NCBI RefSeq assembly: GCF_020991365.1
Contig: NZ_JAJLRA010000033.1
Location: 1-57,521, forward strand
Origin: Streptacidiphilus sp. ASG 303
Lineage (GTDB): Bacteria > Actinomycetota > Actinomycetes > Streptomycetales > Streptomycetaceae
Direction: 5' to 3'
DNA length: 57,521 nucleotides
Position 1 is the first letter of the stretch, and the number at the start of each line of letters is the position of its first letter. Under the pieces are notes generated by a model. It was not told the origin of the DNA and did no database searches. It was given only the letters and a program-made list of their open reading frames with translations. Positions 33,819 to 41,969 of the stretch are shown piece by piece. The position numbers and the translations under genes were made by a program.

Positions 33819-34832
33819 TCATCGATTATCCTGTACATGCAAACGAAGGACCGCCGGACGGTCCGCACGCACCCCGACCTCGATGTCCGTGACGGCGATC
33901 GCACGGTGGTGGGCCAGGCCGGGCGCGACGGTGACCCACGCGTGTCCGGTGGAACGGTCCGCCCAGCACGCCGCGCCGTCCCCGCGGGCGGTGCTGTGCC
34001 AGAAGTAGCGGTGCTGGTGCCCGGGCGGCAGCAGGGCGAGCAGGGCGGGAGGGGTGTCGCGCAGGTCGACGCCGAGCAGCCGGCTGCGCTCGTCGAAGGT
34101 CAGCCAGACCTCGCCGCGGTAGCCGATCCGCAGCAGCGGTCCGGTCGCCGGGGCGTCGAACACGACGCGCAGGAAGCCCGACTCCGGGTCCCAGTCGACC
34201 CGGGGCACGGCCGCCGGGCCGAAGCCTCCCTCGCCCGGCAGCAGGCCCGGCCCCGTCTCCGCCCGGTAGTCGGCGGCCAGCCGGTGCACCAGATCCATCC
34301 GGTCGGCGGCCAGCAGGCGGGCCGGCTCGGTCAGCAGCTCGCGCTCGGTCCGCAGCAGCGCCTCGTACAGCTCCGGCGGGGCCGGCCAGGGGCCGCCCGG
34401 GGCCGGGTCCGGGTCGTCCGGGTGCCAGGGCGGGCCCTCCCCGGTCAGCGCCCGCCGGAGCCCGGCGGCGCCCATCGCGTCGACCCGTTCGGCGTCCAGC
34501 ACGGCCGCGCCGTACGGGCTTTCGGCGGTGCGGGCGCCCGGGCCGACGATCACGAGGAGGTCCGGATGCAGTTCACCGGGCACCCCCGAGCGGTTCAGAA
34601 AGTCGAGAGCGGCGTCCCTGGTGCCGTCCGAGGCCTCCCCCACGCCGGGCAGGCGGAAGCGGTGGTACAGGTAGGCAGCACAGTGGGCGGTGTCCGCGGC
34701 GAGCCCCGACGCCTCGGCGATCCGGCCGGCCAGCGCGGCGGCCCGGGAGAGGTGGCCGACGTCGTAGGGCGCGTCGAGCGCGTCCAGGTCGGCGAGCGTG
34801 CGGTCGTGCAGGCGTTCGAATATCGACGTCAC
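33819..34832 (-). CDS. HD-superfamily (YedJ-like) protein with degenerate metal site and extra C-terminal domain
   Basis: A 337-aa protein. Residues about 1-190 follow the YedJ-like HD hydrolase layout: VGHLSRAAALAGRIAEASGL (first His), then AAYLYHRF where the defining His-Asp pair (AALLHDI) should be, and VLDAERVDAMGAAGLRRAL matching the conserved DADRLDAIGA block. The HD Asp is missing, so phosphohydrolase activity is doubtful. The C-terminal third (VWLTFDERSRLLGVDLRDTPP) is unrecognised. GTG 34832 is chosen for GAGGAG ten bases upstream; ATG 34868 lacks a site. Its place between exporter and regulator suggests a cluster role. Confidence 0.65.
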   Translation of the reverse strand: MTSIFERLHDRTLADLDALDAPYDVGHLSRAAALAGRIAEASGLAADTAHCAAYLYHRFRLPGVGEASDGTRDAALDFLNRSGVPGELHPDLLVIVGPGARTAESPYGAAVLDAERVDAMGAAGLRRALTGEGPPWHPDDPDPAPGGPWPAPPELYEALLRTERELLTEPARLLAADRMDLVHRLAADYRAETGPGLLPGEGGFGPAAVPRVDWDPESGFLRVVFDAPATGPLLRIGYRGEVWLTFDERSRLLGVDLRDTPPALLALLPPGHQHRYFWHSTARGDGAACWADRSTGHAWVTVAPGLAHHRAIAVTDIEVGVRADRPAVLRLHVQDNR

Positions 34833-35021
34833 GGCCTTCGGACTCCTCGGTCCGTACGGGGTGGGCATGGGGGGACGGCCTGCCCGGGCGCGGCCGGAGG
34901 GCGGTGTCGGGCAGGGCCTGGGAAACGGTCGGCGGAGAGGCGGAACGGCCGGCTTCTCTCCAGATCCGACCGCCAGGATCGTTCGCACCGATCCCCCCTG
35001 TCAAGGACGTCCCACGCGTCC

Positions 35022-36371
35022 TCAGGTCAGTCGCCCGCGCTCCGGATCCCCCCGGAACACGGCGGCCAGGTCCGCCGCGAGCGCCGGGACCTCCGCCGGG
35101 GCGAGTCCCGTGACGGTCAGCCGCAGCCCGGGGCCGGAGCGCAGCCGGAAGGGTGCGCCCGGGGCCACCGCCCAACCCCGCTGCAGCAGCGCCACCACGG
35201 CCGAGGCCTCGTCCCGCACCGGGATCCAGACGTTGAAGCCGCTGCGCCCCAGGGCCGGCACGCCCTCCGCCGCCAGGGCGCGGATCAGCGCGCGGCGCCG
35301 CTCGGTGTAGTGTGCGGCGACCCGGGCGCGGTCCACCGAGGCGTCCTCCAGCAGCCGCGCCGCGGCCCGCTGGAGGACATGACTGACCCAGCCGGTGCCC
35401 AGCCGCTGACGGCCGCGGAGCCGATCCACGGTGTCGGCGTCGCCGGTCAGCACGGCCAACCGCATGTCGGGGCCGAGGAGTTTGGTGACCGAGCGGACCA
35501 CCGTCCAGTGCCGCACGATCGGGCGCCCGTCCGCCGCGCACACCGGGTGGTACGGGGTGTCCGCGATCACGTGCCCGAAGTCGTCCTCGACCAGCAGCAC
35601 GTCGGGGCGGTCCGCCAGCACCGCGCGCAGCTCGGCCGCGCGGGCGGCGCCGACCGTGGCACCGGTGGGGTTCTGGGCACGGGAGGTGATCACCAGGGCG
35701 GCGGCGCCGGCCGCCACCGCCTGCGCCACATCCTGCGGGCTGGGGCCGTCGTCGTCCACCCCGACCCCGGTCATCCGCAGGCCGAGGGCCGGCAGCAGGT
35801 CGTGCAGGCTGCCCCAACCGGGGTCCTCGACGGCGACCAGGTCGCCCGGACGCAGCCGGGTCTGCAGCACCCGCTCGATCGCGTCCAGCGCGCCCGAGGC
35901 GACGGCGGTGGACTCGCCGGGCAGGCCGTCAGCGGTGAACTCCCGCCGGGCGACGGCCAGCAGGCCGGGATCCATCGTCGGATGGCCGTACAGCACCGGG
36001 TCGCGCAGCTGCTCACCGGCCGCAAAGGCCAGGGCGTCGGCCAGCGGGGGGAGCAGGGCGGGATCGGGGTTGCCGTCCGTCAGATCCCTTACGCCGTCCG
36101 GAACGTCGAACCGCGGCTGGTCGCGCGGGGTGTGGGTGGGCCTGGGCAGCACCCTGGTGCCGCGGCGGCCGCCGGTCTCGATGACACCGCGGTCGCGCAG
36201 TAGACGGTAGGCCGCCGCCGCGGTGTTGGGGTTCACGCCCAACTCGGTCGCGAGCCGGCGGAGCGGGGGCAGGGGACTGCCGGGGGCGAGGCGTCCGGCC
36301 GCGACCGCCTGCTCCACGTCGGCGGCGATCTCCGAGGCCCGACGTCCGCGGATCCGGTGCTGCTCTAGCAT
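35022..36371 (-). CDS. MocR-type regulator (GntR HTH fused to class I aminotransferase domain)
   Basis: About 449 aa. Residues 1-75 are a GntR winged helix (LPPLRRLATELGVNPNTAAAAYRLLRDRG). The remainder is a fold type I aminotransferase-like domain with PLP-binding segments SRAQNPTGATVG and VLLVEDDFGH, and lysine in RSVTKLLGPDMRLAVLTG. MocR proteins sense PLP or an amine and control divergent genes. It is divergent from the HAD phosphatase gene that opens the coformycin-like cassette (161 bp between starts), so that cassette is the likely target. ATG 36371 or 36380 both fit; neither has a clear ribosome-binding site. Confidence 0.85.
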   Translation of the reverse strand: MLEQHRIRGRRASEIAADVEQAVAAGRLAPGSPLPPLRRLATELGVNPNTAAAAYRLLRDRGVIETGGRRGTRVLPRPTHTPRDQPRFDVPDGVRDLTDGNPDPALLPPLADALAFAAGEQLRDPVLYGHPTMDPGLLAVARREFTADGLPGESTAVASGALDAIERVLQTRLRPGDLVAVEDPGWGSLHDLLPALGLRMTGVGVDDDGPSPQDVAQAVAAGAAALVITSRAQNPTGATVGAARAAELRAVLADRPDVLLVEDDFGHVIADTPYHPVCAADGRPIVRHWTVVRSVTKLLGPDMRLAVLTGDADTVDRLRGRQRLGTGWVSHVLQRAAARLLEDASVDRARVAAHYTERRRALIRALAAEGVPALGRSGFNVWIPVRDEASAVVALLQRGWAVAPGAPFRLRSGPGLRLTVTGLAPAEVPALAADLAAVFRGDPERGRLT

Positions 36372-36531
36372 GATGACCATTCTGCACGACTGTTTGCGGA
36401 CCCGTTCGGAGTCCACTCGGTCGGCTCACGTCCGCGCCTCGGGAGCGGATCCTCGGCGCGCGGTCCCCGGTACGGCCTCCGGACCGCCCGTCGACACAAG
36501 TCATCGGCACCTACTTCGAGGTGGATCGGTA

Positions 36532-37215
36532 ATGCTCAAGGGACAGACGCTCGTCTTCGACGCCGACGACACACTGTGGGAGAACAACGTTCTCTTCGAG
36601 CGCGTCATCGAGGGCTTTCTCGACTGGGTCTCGGGGCCCGAGGATCGTACGCGCACCAGGGTGCTGCTCGACGAGATCGAGGCGAGGAACGCGGTCACCC
36701 TCGGATACGGCGCGGGGATGTTCCGGCAGAGCCTGCGGGAGTGCCTGGAGGCTCTCAACGGGCGAACCCCCACAAATGCCGAGAACGCCCGGGTGGAGGA
36801 TCTCCTCACCCCCCTGACGAACCGCCGGATCGAGCTGATCGAGGGCGTCGAGGAAACCCTCCTCGCCCTCTCGGCGGACCACGAACTCCTACTGCTCACC
36901 AAGGGGAACCTGGAGGAGCAGCGGCGGAAGGTGGACGCCTCCCGGATCGCCCACCACTTCCGCGGCATCCACATCGTGCCGGAGAAGAACGTGGACACGT
37001 ACCGGCAGCTCTCCGCCGGCCTGGGCCTGGAGGCCGAACGCATGTGGATGATCGGAAACTCGCCGAAGTCCGACATCCTGCCCGCCCTTCGGGCCGGCCT
37101 GAAGACCGTCTACATTCCGCACGAGCACACCTGGGTGCTGGAGCACGACGAGTTCCGGCCCGAAGAGGCGACACTCGTCCTGCGGACCTTCGCGGAGTTG
37201 CTGGACCACTTCTGA
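36532..37215 (+). CDS. HAD-superfamily phosphatase (YjjG-like)
   Basis: A 227-aa HAD hydrolase. Motif I is VFDADDTLWENN (DxDxT), motif II LLLTKGN, motif IV MIGNSPKSDILPA, with a helical cap in between. YjjG-type enzymes remove phosphate from nucleoside monophosphates. Coformycin is completed by reduction and dephosphorylation, so this is a candidate for the 5'-phosphate removal (inference; another HAD gene lies at 39.2 kb). ATG 36532 has GAGGTGGAT upstream. First gene of the cassette. Confidence 0.85.
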   Translation: MLKGQTLVFDADDTLWENNVLFERVIEGFLDWVSGPEDRTRTRVLLDEIEARNAVTLGYGAGMFRQSLRECLEALNGRTPTNAENARVEDLLTPLTNRRIELIEGVEETLLALSADHELLLLTKGNLEEQRRKVDASRIAHHFRGIHIVPEKNVDTYRQLSAGLGLEAERMWMIGNSPKSDILPALRAGLKTVYIPHEHTWVLEHDEFRPEEATLVLRTFAELLDHF

Positions 37216-37276
37216 ACCGGCCGTCGATCATGACATGCCCCCTTCTAAACCTTCTGGAGGCCCTTTCTTTCCAGTC

Positions 37277-38074
37277 ATGTCCGTGTCAGACTTGCTGACC
37301 GCTGATCATCTACGCCTCAGGCACCTTTGCGTGCCCGATCTCCTGGAGCGGCCTGTGGCCTCCTCAGACACGGTTTCCGTGACTTCCCGCACTCCGGACC
37401 TCACAGGGCGAAGCAAGAAGCTCTGGCATGTCGACGACGGCCTCTGCCTGATCGAGATGATTCCCTCACTCCGGAGTTTCACCTTCGATCGTGACGAACT
37501 CGTCGACGGGACAGCCGAGTTGCGTCTCGACTTCTTCGAGTACGTTTCGGCGCGGCTGGCCGAACGCGGTGTCCACACCGTCTTCCGCGAACGGGTGGGG
37601 CCGACGAGCTACCTCGCCGACTACCGCCCGGCTCCCCCGTTCGAGGTCATCGTCAAGAACCGGGCCACCGGTTCGACCACCCGCAAGTACCCCGGCCTCT
37701 TCGAGGAGGGGCAGGTCCTGGACCGCCCAGTCGTGAAGTTCGACTACCGGGTCGACCCGGAGGACCAGCCGATCGGCGAGGACTACCTGCGGCTGCTCGG
37801 CATCGACGTGGAACACCACCGGCAGGTCGCGCTCGACTGCAACGCGGCCTTGCGCGAACTGCTCGCGCCGCTCGACCTGTGGGACTTCTGCCTCGTCATC
37901 GCGCCCGACGACAAGCACGGACTGGTGGTCAACTCCGAGATCTCACCGGACTGCATGCGGCTCAAGAGCATCGACGGCAAACCCTACGACAAGGACATGT
38001 TCCGCCAGGGCGCAGGCCGGGAGGACATCCTCGGCCGCTGGAGCGAACTGATCTCGATGGTCTCCGGTGAGTGA
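37277..38074 (+). CDS. cofB: SAICAR-synthetase (PurC) homologue of coformycin type
   Basis: About 265 aa with the PurC fold: TGRSKKLWHVDDGLCLIEM (the GKxxxLY element), FRERVGPTSYLADYRPAPPFEVIVKNRATGS, LLGIDVEHHRQVALDCNAAL, and NSEISPDCMRL matching the PurC motif DEISPDxxRL. In coformycin biosynthesis CofB makes 8-ketocoformycin 5'-phosphate from a histidine-pathway intermediate without ligating aspartate. The next gene is an SDR, matching the CofB/CofA pair (PenC/PenB in pentostatin). The start is uncertain: ATG 37277 fits the family but GGAGG is 16 bases away; ATG 37235 is possible. Confidence 0.87.
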   Translation: MSVSDLLTADHLRLRHLCVPDLLERPVASSDTVSVTSRTPDLTGRSKKLWHVDDGLCLIEMIPSLRSFTFDRDELVDGTAELRLDFFEYVSARLAERGVHTVFRERVGPTSYLADYRPAPPFEVIVKNRATGSTTRKYPGLFEEGQVLDRPVVKFDYRVDPEDQPIGEDYLRLLGIDVEHHRQVALDCNAALRELLAPLDLWDFCLVIAPDDKHGLVVNSEISPDCMRLKSIDGKPYDKDMFRQGAGREDILGRWSELISMVSGE

Positions 38075-38768
38075 GCCCTCGGGGCCGCCGATCGCCCTGG
38101 TGACCGGGAGCAACCGGGGCACCGGACGGGCCGTCCGCAGTCGGCTGACCTCCGACGGGTACGACGTCCGCTGCCTCAACCGCACCCCCTGCGCCGACCA
38201 CGAGGACACGGTCACCGTGGACTTCGGCGACCCGGCCGCCGTCGCCCTGGCCGCCCGGCGGATCCTGGCCGACGCCCCGCGGTTGGACCTGCTGGTGGTC
38301 AATGCCGTCACCCGCGGCTTCGGCACCGTCGCGGACGTCACCGCGCGGGACTGGGACGAGGCCGTCGCGGTCAACCTCACCGCGCCGGTGCGGCTCGTCC
38401 AGGCCGCACTGCCGCTGCTGCGCCGCAGCCAGGGGCACATCGTGCTGATGGGCTCGCACGCCGGCTCCCGGCCGTTCGAGGGCGGGATCGCCTATTGCGC
38501 GACCAAGGCCGCGCTCAAACAGGTGGCCGAGGTGCTGCTGATGGAGGAGCGTCGGCACGGGGTGCGCACCACCCTGCTCAGCCCCGGAGCGATCAGGAAC
38601 TTCGACGACGACCACTCCGCGTACAAGATGAGCGTGGAGTCCGTCGCCGAAGTGGTGTCCTGGGCGGCGTCCACACCGCGCGACACCGTCCTGGGAGAGA
38701 TCGAACTCCGACCCGGCAGGCTGGCCACCCCACCTGTCGTCGGACTCGACCGGCTCCAGCACGTCTGA
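38067..38768 (+). CDS. cofA: Short-chain dehydrogenase/reductase, 8-ketocoformycin-phosphate reductase type
   Basis: A 233-aa classical SDR: TGSNRGTGRAV cofactor motif near residue 12, LLVVNAVTRGFG (NNAG counterpart), catalytic Ser in LMGSHAGSRP, and YCATK with Tyr and Lys. In coformycin and pentostatin pathways an NADPH-dependent SDR reduces the 8-keto nucleotide to the 8R-hydroxyl. GTG 38067 lies inside the end of the PurC-like gene (8-bp overlap), so the two are translationally coupled, as expected for successive steps. Confidence 0.85.
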   Translation: MSEPSGPPIALVTGSNRGTGRAVRSRLTSDGYDVRCLNRTPCADHEDTVTVDFGDPAAVALAARRILADAPRLDLLVVNAVTRGFGTVADVTARDWDEAVAVNLTAPVRLVQAALPLLRRSQGHIVLMGSHAGSRPFEGGIAYCATKAALKQVAEVLLMEERRHGVRTTLLSPGAIRNFDDDHSAYKMSVESVAEVVSWAASTPRDTVLGEIELRPGRLATPPVVGLDRLQHV

Positions 38769-38802
38769 AGGTGCACGAACTGCAACCGACAGGAGTGGAA
38801 CC

Positions 38803-39204
38803 GTGGAACCGCACACCAGCACGGCCGGACTCTGCACGTCCGAGGCGGAATGGGACGAGGGGCGACGGCGCTTCTCCGCCGACCTGCTCCCGGGCGCGGA
38901 CGGGTCGGACGCCACCCGGACGTCCTTCCGGACGATGGTCTGGCTGGGATTCGGTGCGTCCGGAACGGTCACCTCGGTCGACGTCCACGACATCCCGGCC
39001 CGGCTCTCCGACCTGATCCCCCGGGTGAAGGGCGAGCACGTCCTCGGGTGCGCGGTTGTCGACACCCAGTGGCTCTGGGTGCCGCTCGGCACGGAGCCGA
39101 CGATCCGTCGGCGCACCGGCACCGCCGAGGTGGAGGCCGTGGTGACCGGCGCGGGTCTGGCCCGGCTCACCCTGCGCTTCCTCCCGGAAACCCCCGAGGG
39201 CTGA
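38803..39204 (+). CDS. Small conserved-looking protein of unknown function in the coformycin-like cassette
   Basis: A 133-aa soluble protein that I do not recognise. It has no signal peptide, membrane segment or cysteine pair typical of a known fold. The middle (VTSVDVHDIPARLSDLIPRVKGEHVLGCAVVDTQWLWVP) looks like an alternating beta/alpha structure. GTG 38803 has AGGAG seven bases upstream, and the gene sits 34 bases after the SDR and two bases before the next HAD gene, so it is a real operon member. Role unknown; a resistance, chaperone or pathway-specific function is possible. Confidence 0.7.
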   Translation: MEPHTSTAGLCTSEAEWDEGRRRFSADLLPGADGSDATRTSFRTMVWLGFGASGTVTSVDVHDIPARLSDLIPRVKGEHVLGCAVVDTQWLWVPLGTEPTIRRRTGTAEVEAVVTGAGLARLTLRFLPETPEG

Positions 39205-39206
39205 TC

Positions 39207-40013
39207 ATGGCTGACGGCTACCGACTGCTCGCCTGCGACCTGGACGGCACACTGCTGGACTCCGACGGCGTGCTGCCCGGCGCGGTGTCGGACGCGCTGG
39301 GCCGGGCGGTCGCGGCCGGCCTCACCGTCGCGGTGATCACCGCCCGTCCCCCGCGGGACGTGCCGGCCGCGATCCGTACGGGCATCCCGCCCTCGGCCTA
39401 CTGGGCGCACGGGAACGGGGCGCTGGTGTTCCGGCCGGGCGAACGCCGGCCGAGCCGGAAGCTGGTCTTCGACCCCGGAGTGCAGCACCGGATCGCGACC
39501 GTCCTCGAAGAGGCGCACCCGGACTGGGCGCTGGCCTTCGACCTGCTGGACGGGACGATCGTCCAGCCCGGCTTCCCGGAGGAGCTGGCCAGGCACTGGA
39601 ACGGGGTCGAGCGGCGCCGCGGCGTGGTGTCGGCACGGCCGGTGGTGAAGCTGCTGGCCTGTCCATTCGCCGTGATCAGCACCCAGCTCGTCGTGGCGGT
39701 GCAGAAGCTGGTGGGACTTGACGCCGAAGTCACCGCGTCCGGGCCGCACTTCCTCGAACTCGGTCCGCGCGGCACCGGCAAGCACGGTGTGCTGGCCTGG
39801 ATCGCGGCGGACCTCGGCCTCGACCTCGCCCAGACCGCCGCCGTCGGCGACGGCCTCAACGACCGCGGGATGCTCAGGCTCGCAGGCCTCGGTGCTGCCC
39901 CTGCCAACGCCCACGAAGCCGTCCGGAGCGCTGCCGACCGGCTCCTGCCGAGCAACGACGACGACGCGGTGGCCCACCTGGTCGACCAACTGCTCTGTCA
40001 GGGAGGATCCTGA
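39207..40013 (+). CDS. HAD-superfamily phosphatase, Cof-type (HAD-IIB)
   Basis: A 268-aa protein with motif I ACDLDGTLLDSDG, motif II VITARPPRD, and motif IV AVGDGLNDRGML, the pattern of Cof-type sugar/nucleotide phosphatases with a C2 cap. ATG 39207 is two bases after the preceding stop. It is a second candidate for dephosphorylating coformycin 5'-phosphate or formycin A 5'-phosphate, and is the last clearly biosynthetic gene before the ISAs1 element. Confidence 0.85.
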   Translation: MADGYRLLACDLDGTLLDSDGVLPGAVSDALGRAVAAGLTVAVITARPPRDVPAAIRTGIPPSAYWAHGNGALVFRPGERRPSRKLVFDPGVQHRIATVLEEAHPDWALAFDLLDGTIVQPGFPEELARHWNGVERRRGVVSARPVVKLLACPFAVISTQLVVAVQKLVGLDAEVTASGPHFLELGPRGTGKHGVLAWIAADLGLDLAQTAAVGDGLNDRGMLRLAGLGAAPANAHEAVRSAADRLLPSNDDDAVAHLVDQLLCQGGS

Positions 40014-40095
40014 TGCCCAGTCGGCCGTCCGGGACGGCACCGGCCTCGCTGGTGCCGCCCCGTCGGCGACGGCGTGCGCGCAGGAGGTGACGGTG

Positions 40096-40257
40096 ATGCC
40101 TGTCCACCCTGGCAACGGCCTCATCCTGCGGTGGTACACCCACGCCCGGTCCGTGCTCCCGGCCGTCTTCGGCCGCACCGTGACCGCGGTCGGGCTGACC
40201 GGGTCCTGGCTGCCGCCCTGCTCGGTTGCGCCCGGTCCTCCGCCTCCGGCAGGGTGA
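40096..40257 (+). CDS. Possible small ORF cut by the ISAs1 insertion
   Basis: A 53-codon frame beginning ATG 40096 with a strong AGGAGG eight bases upstream, starting 82 bases after the HAD gene. Its translation (MPVHPGNGLILRWYTHARS at the start) matches nothing I know, and it ends in a proline run where the ISAs1 element seems to begin (about 40250). It may be the 5' remnant of one more cassette gene, or noise with a lucky ribosome-binding site. Confidence 0.35.
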   Translation: MPVHPGNGLILRWYTHARSVLPAVFGRTVTAVGLTGSWLPPCSVAPGPPPPAG

Positions 40258-40263
40258 CTGCTG

Positions 40264-41343
40264 GTGGAGCGGTTGCGGCTGCTGCCGGACCCGCGTCGGC
40301 GGCGAGGAGTGCGTCACCCGTTCGTGGCGGTGCTGCTGGTCGCCGCCTCCACGGTGGTGGCCGGCGCGCGCTCGTATGCGGCCATCGGCCAGTGGTCGGC
40401 GAACGCTCCGCAGCACGCCCTGGCCCGGCTGGGCGCGCGGGTCGTGGGCGCACTGGGTGTACGCGTCGGGCCGAGTGCCGCCACGATCCGGCGGGTCATC
40501 GGCCTGGTCTGCCCGGGCGGACTGGCAGATCTCACCGGCGCCGATCCCGCCGACTCGGACTCGATCGCCGTGGACGGCAAGACCGCCCGCGGCTCCCGGC
40601 ACAGCACCTCATCCGCCGCCCGCCTGCTCGCCGCGATGGCCGGCGACGGCCGGACCGTCACCCGGCTGCGAGTACCTGGCAAGACCAACGAGATCACCTG
40701 CTTCGCCGCCCTCCTGGAGCCCTACGACCTGGCCGGGGTCACGGTCACGGCGGACGCCCTGCACACCCAGCGCAGCCACCTCCGCTTCCTGGTGGAAGAG
40801 AAGAAGGCCCACTACCTGCTGGTGGTCAAGGCCAACCAGCCTGATCTGCACCGGAGGCTACGGGCGTTGCCGTAGAAGGACGTCACCGCTCGCCGCTACG
40901 ACCGGGAGGTCGCGCACGGCCCCAAGGAGACCCGCGTGACCAGAGCCCTCACTGTCACCGACCTCGGCCTGGACTTCCCCCACGCCGTCCAGGCCGTGCG
41001 CATCCTGCGCCACCGCACCGACCTCAAAACCGGCACCGTCAGCCGCCAGACCGTCTACGCGATCACCGACCTGACCTCGCAACAGGCCTCGCCCCAGCGG
41101 CTCGGCCGACTCGCCAGGTCGGAGTGGACGATCGAGAACCGGCTCCACTTCGTCCGCGACACCACCTTCGCCGAGGACGCCTCGAAGATCCGCACCGGCC
41201 ACGGACCCGAGAACATGGCAACCCTGCGCAACCTGGCGGTCAACACCCTCCGTGCTGCCGGGCACCACAACATCGCCGCCGGCCTCCGCCACACCTCTTA
41301 CGAGCCCTTCACCCGCCCGCTCGAGTTCCTGGGCATCGCCTGA
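40264..41343 (+). pseudogene. ISAs1-family transposase interrupted by an in-frame TAG
   Basis: Reading through one stop gives a 359-codon ISAs1-type DDE transposase: LRLLPDPRRRRGVRHPFVAVLL, DSIAVDGKTARGSR (first catalytic Asp), VTADALHTQRSHLRFLVE (second Asp), YLLVVKANQP, RSEWTIENRLHFVRDTTFAEDAS (catalytic Glu) and TRPLEFLGIA at the end. TAG at 40873-40875 sits after RALP, where relatives have Trp before KDV; TGG to TAG would explain it. The rest of the frame is intact, so the inactivation looks recent. The element borders the coformycin-like cassette. Confidence 0.88.
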
Positions 41344-41400
41344 CCAACGCACTCACGAGATCACAGGACTTTGCAACACCCCTGGCCCCCAACCCCAGCC
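41344..41400 (+). mobile_element. Probable right end of the ISAs1 element
   Basis: Downstream of the transposase, GGACTTTGCAACACCCCTGG (41367-41386) resembles an ISAs1 right terminus. A weak counterpart CAGGGTGACTGC lies at about 40249-40260, just before the transposase. The mismatch between them means the exact ends are uncertain. Confidence 0.45.
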
Positions 41401-41525
41401 CCAACTCCCGCCGCAGTAGGGCCTCTGAGCAGCCTGTACGGCAGCCATGAACGTCGTTGACAAGATCGCGACAAGGCCACAGACTGTGCCTTTCACGCAG
41501 GGCATCTCGGAGGGGAACACTCGAA

Positions 41526-41969
41526 ATGGCTCGCACAAAAGCAAGGCTCGGCGCACTCGCCGGAACACTCGCTCTCGCAGCCGGCATGACGCTGACGAAC
41601 GCCGGACCCGCTTCCGCCGCTCCCTCTTTCACCTTCAGTTACTACTCTTACTCCAACGGCGACTACACGATCACCGTCTACAACGACGGAGTGTACGCAG
41701 GGTCGGTGGATTGGTACGCGGACCCCCACGGTGTCTACGGTCCCGGAACCGGAGACACCGTTTGTGCGTCGGACGATCTGGCCGACGGTTACGGGATCGA
41801 GGCCCACCTGAACGGCACCTTCCGGCAAGCCACGACCGCCGGGCACAACTCTCCGTACACCGACTGCACATCGGGTAACATCACCGAGAACACCCCGCTG
41901 ACCCTGCGCGCGTACGTCGTGAAGGGCGGCGAGGTCGCGTGGTCGGAGGGAAAGCTCGTGTACTCCTGA
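41526..41969 (+). CDS. Small secreted protein with Sec signal peptide
   Basis: A 147-aa protein. Residues 1-31 are a signal peptide: basic MARTKAR, hydrophobic LGALAGTLALAAGMTL, and cleavage after ASA (ASA-AP). The mature part is small, rich in Tyr, Ser, Asn and Gly, and has two cysteines (TVCASDD and YTDCTSGN) that could form a disulfide; it is predicted mostly beta. No family recognised. ATG 41526 has GGAGGGG ten bases upstream. Lower GC than its neighbours and its position just after an IS suggest an accessory, perhaps acquired, gene. Confidence 0.8.
   Translation: MARTKARLGALAGTLALAAGMTLTNAGPASAAPSFTFSYYSYSNGDYTITVYNDGVYAGSVDWYADPHGVYGPGTGDTVCASDDLADGYGIEAHLNGTFRQATTAGHNSPYTDCTSGNITENTPLTLRAYVVKGGEVAWSEGKLVYS

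Noticed and set aside
36532-40013. HisG-like (PenA-like) gene hidden in the cassette
   Set aside because: No frame in or near the cassette shows the ATP-phosphoribosyltransferase pattern.
40264-40875. Intact short transposase ending at 40875
   Set aside because: The catalytic Glu region and the C-terminus continue in the same frame after the TAG, so this is a nonsense-interrupted gene, not a natural short protein.
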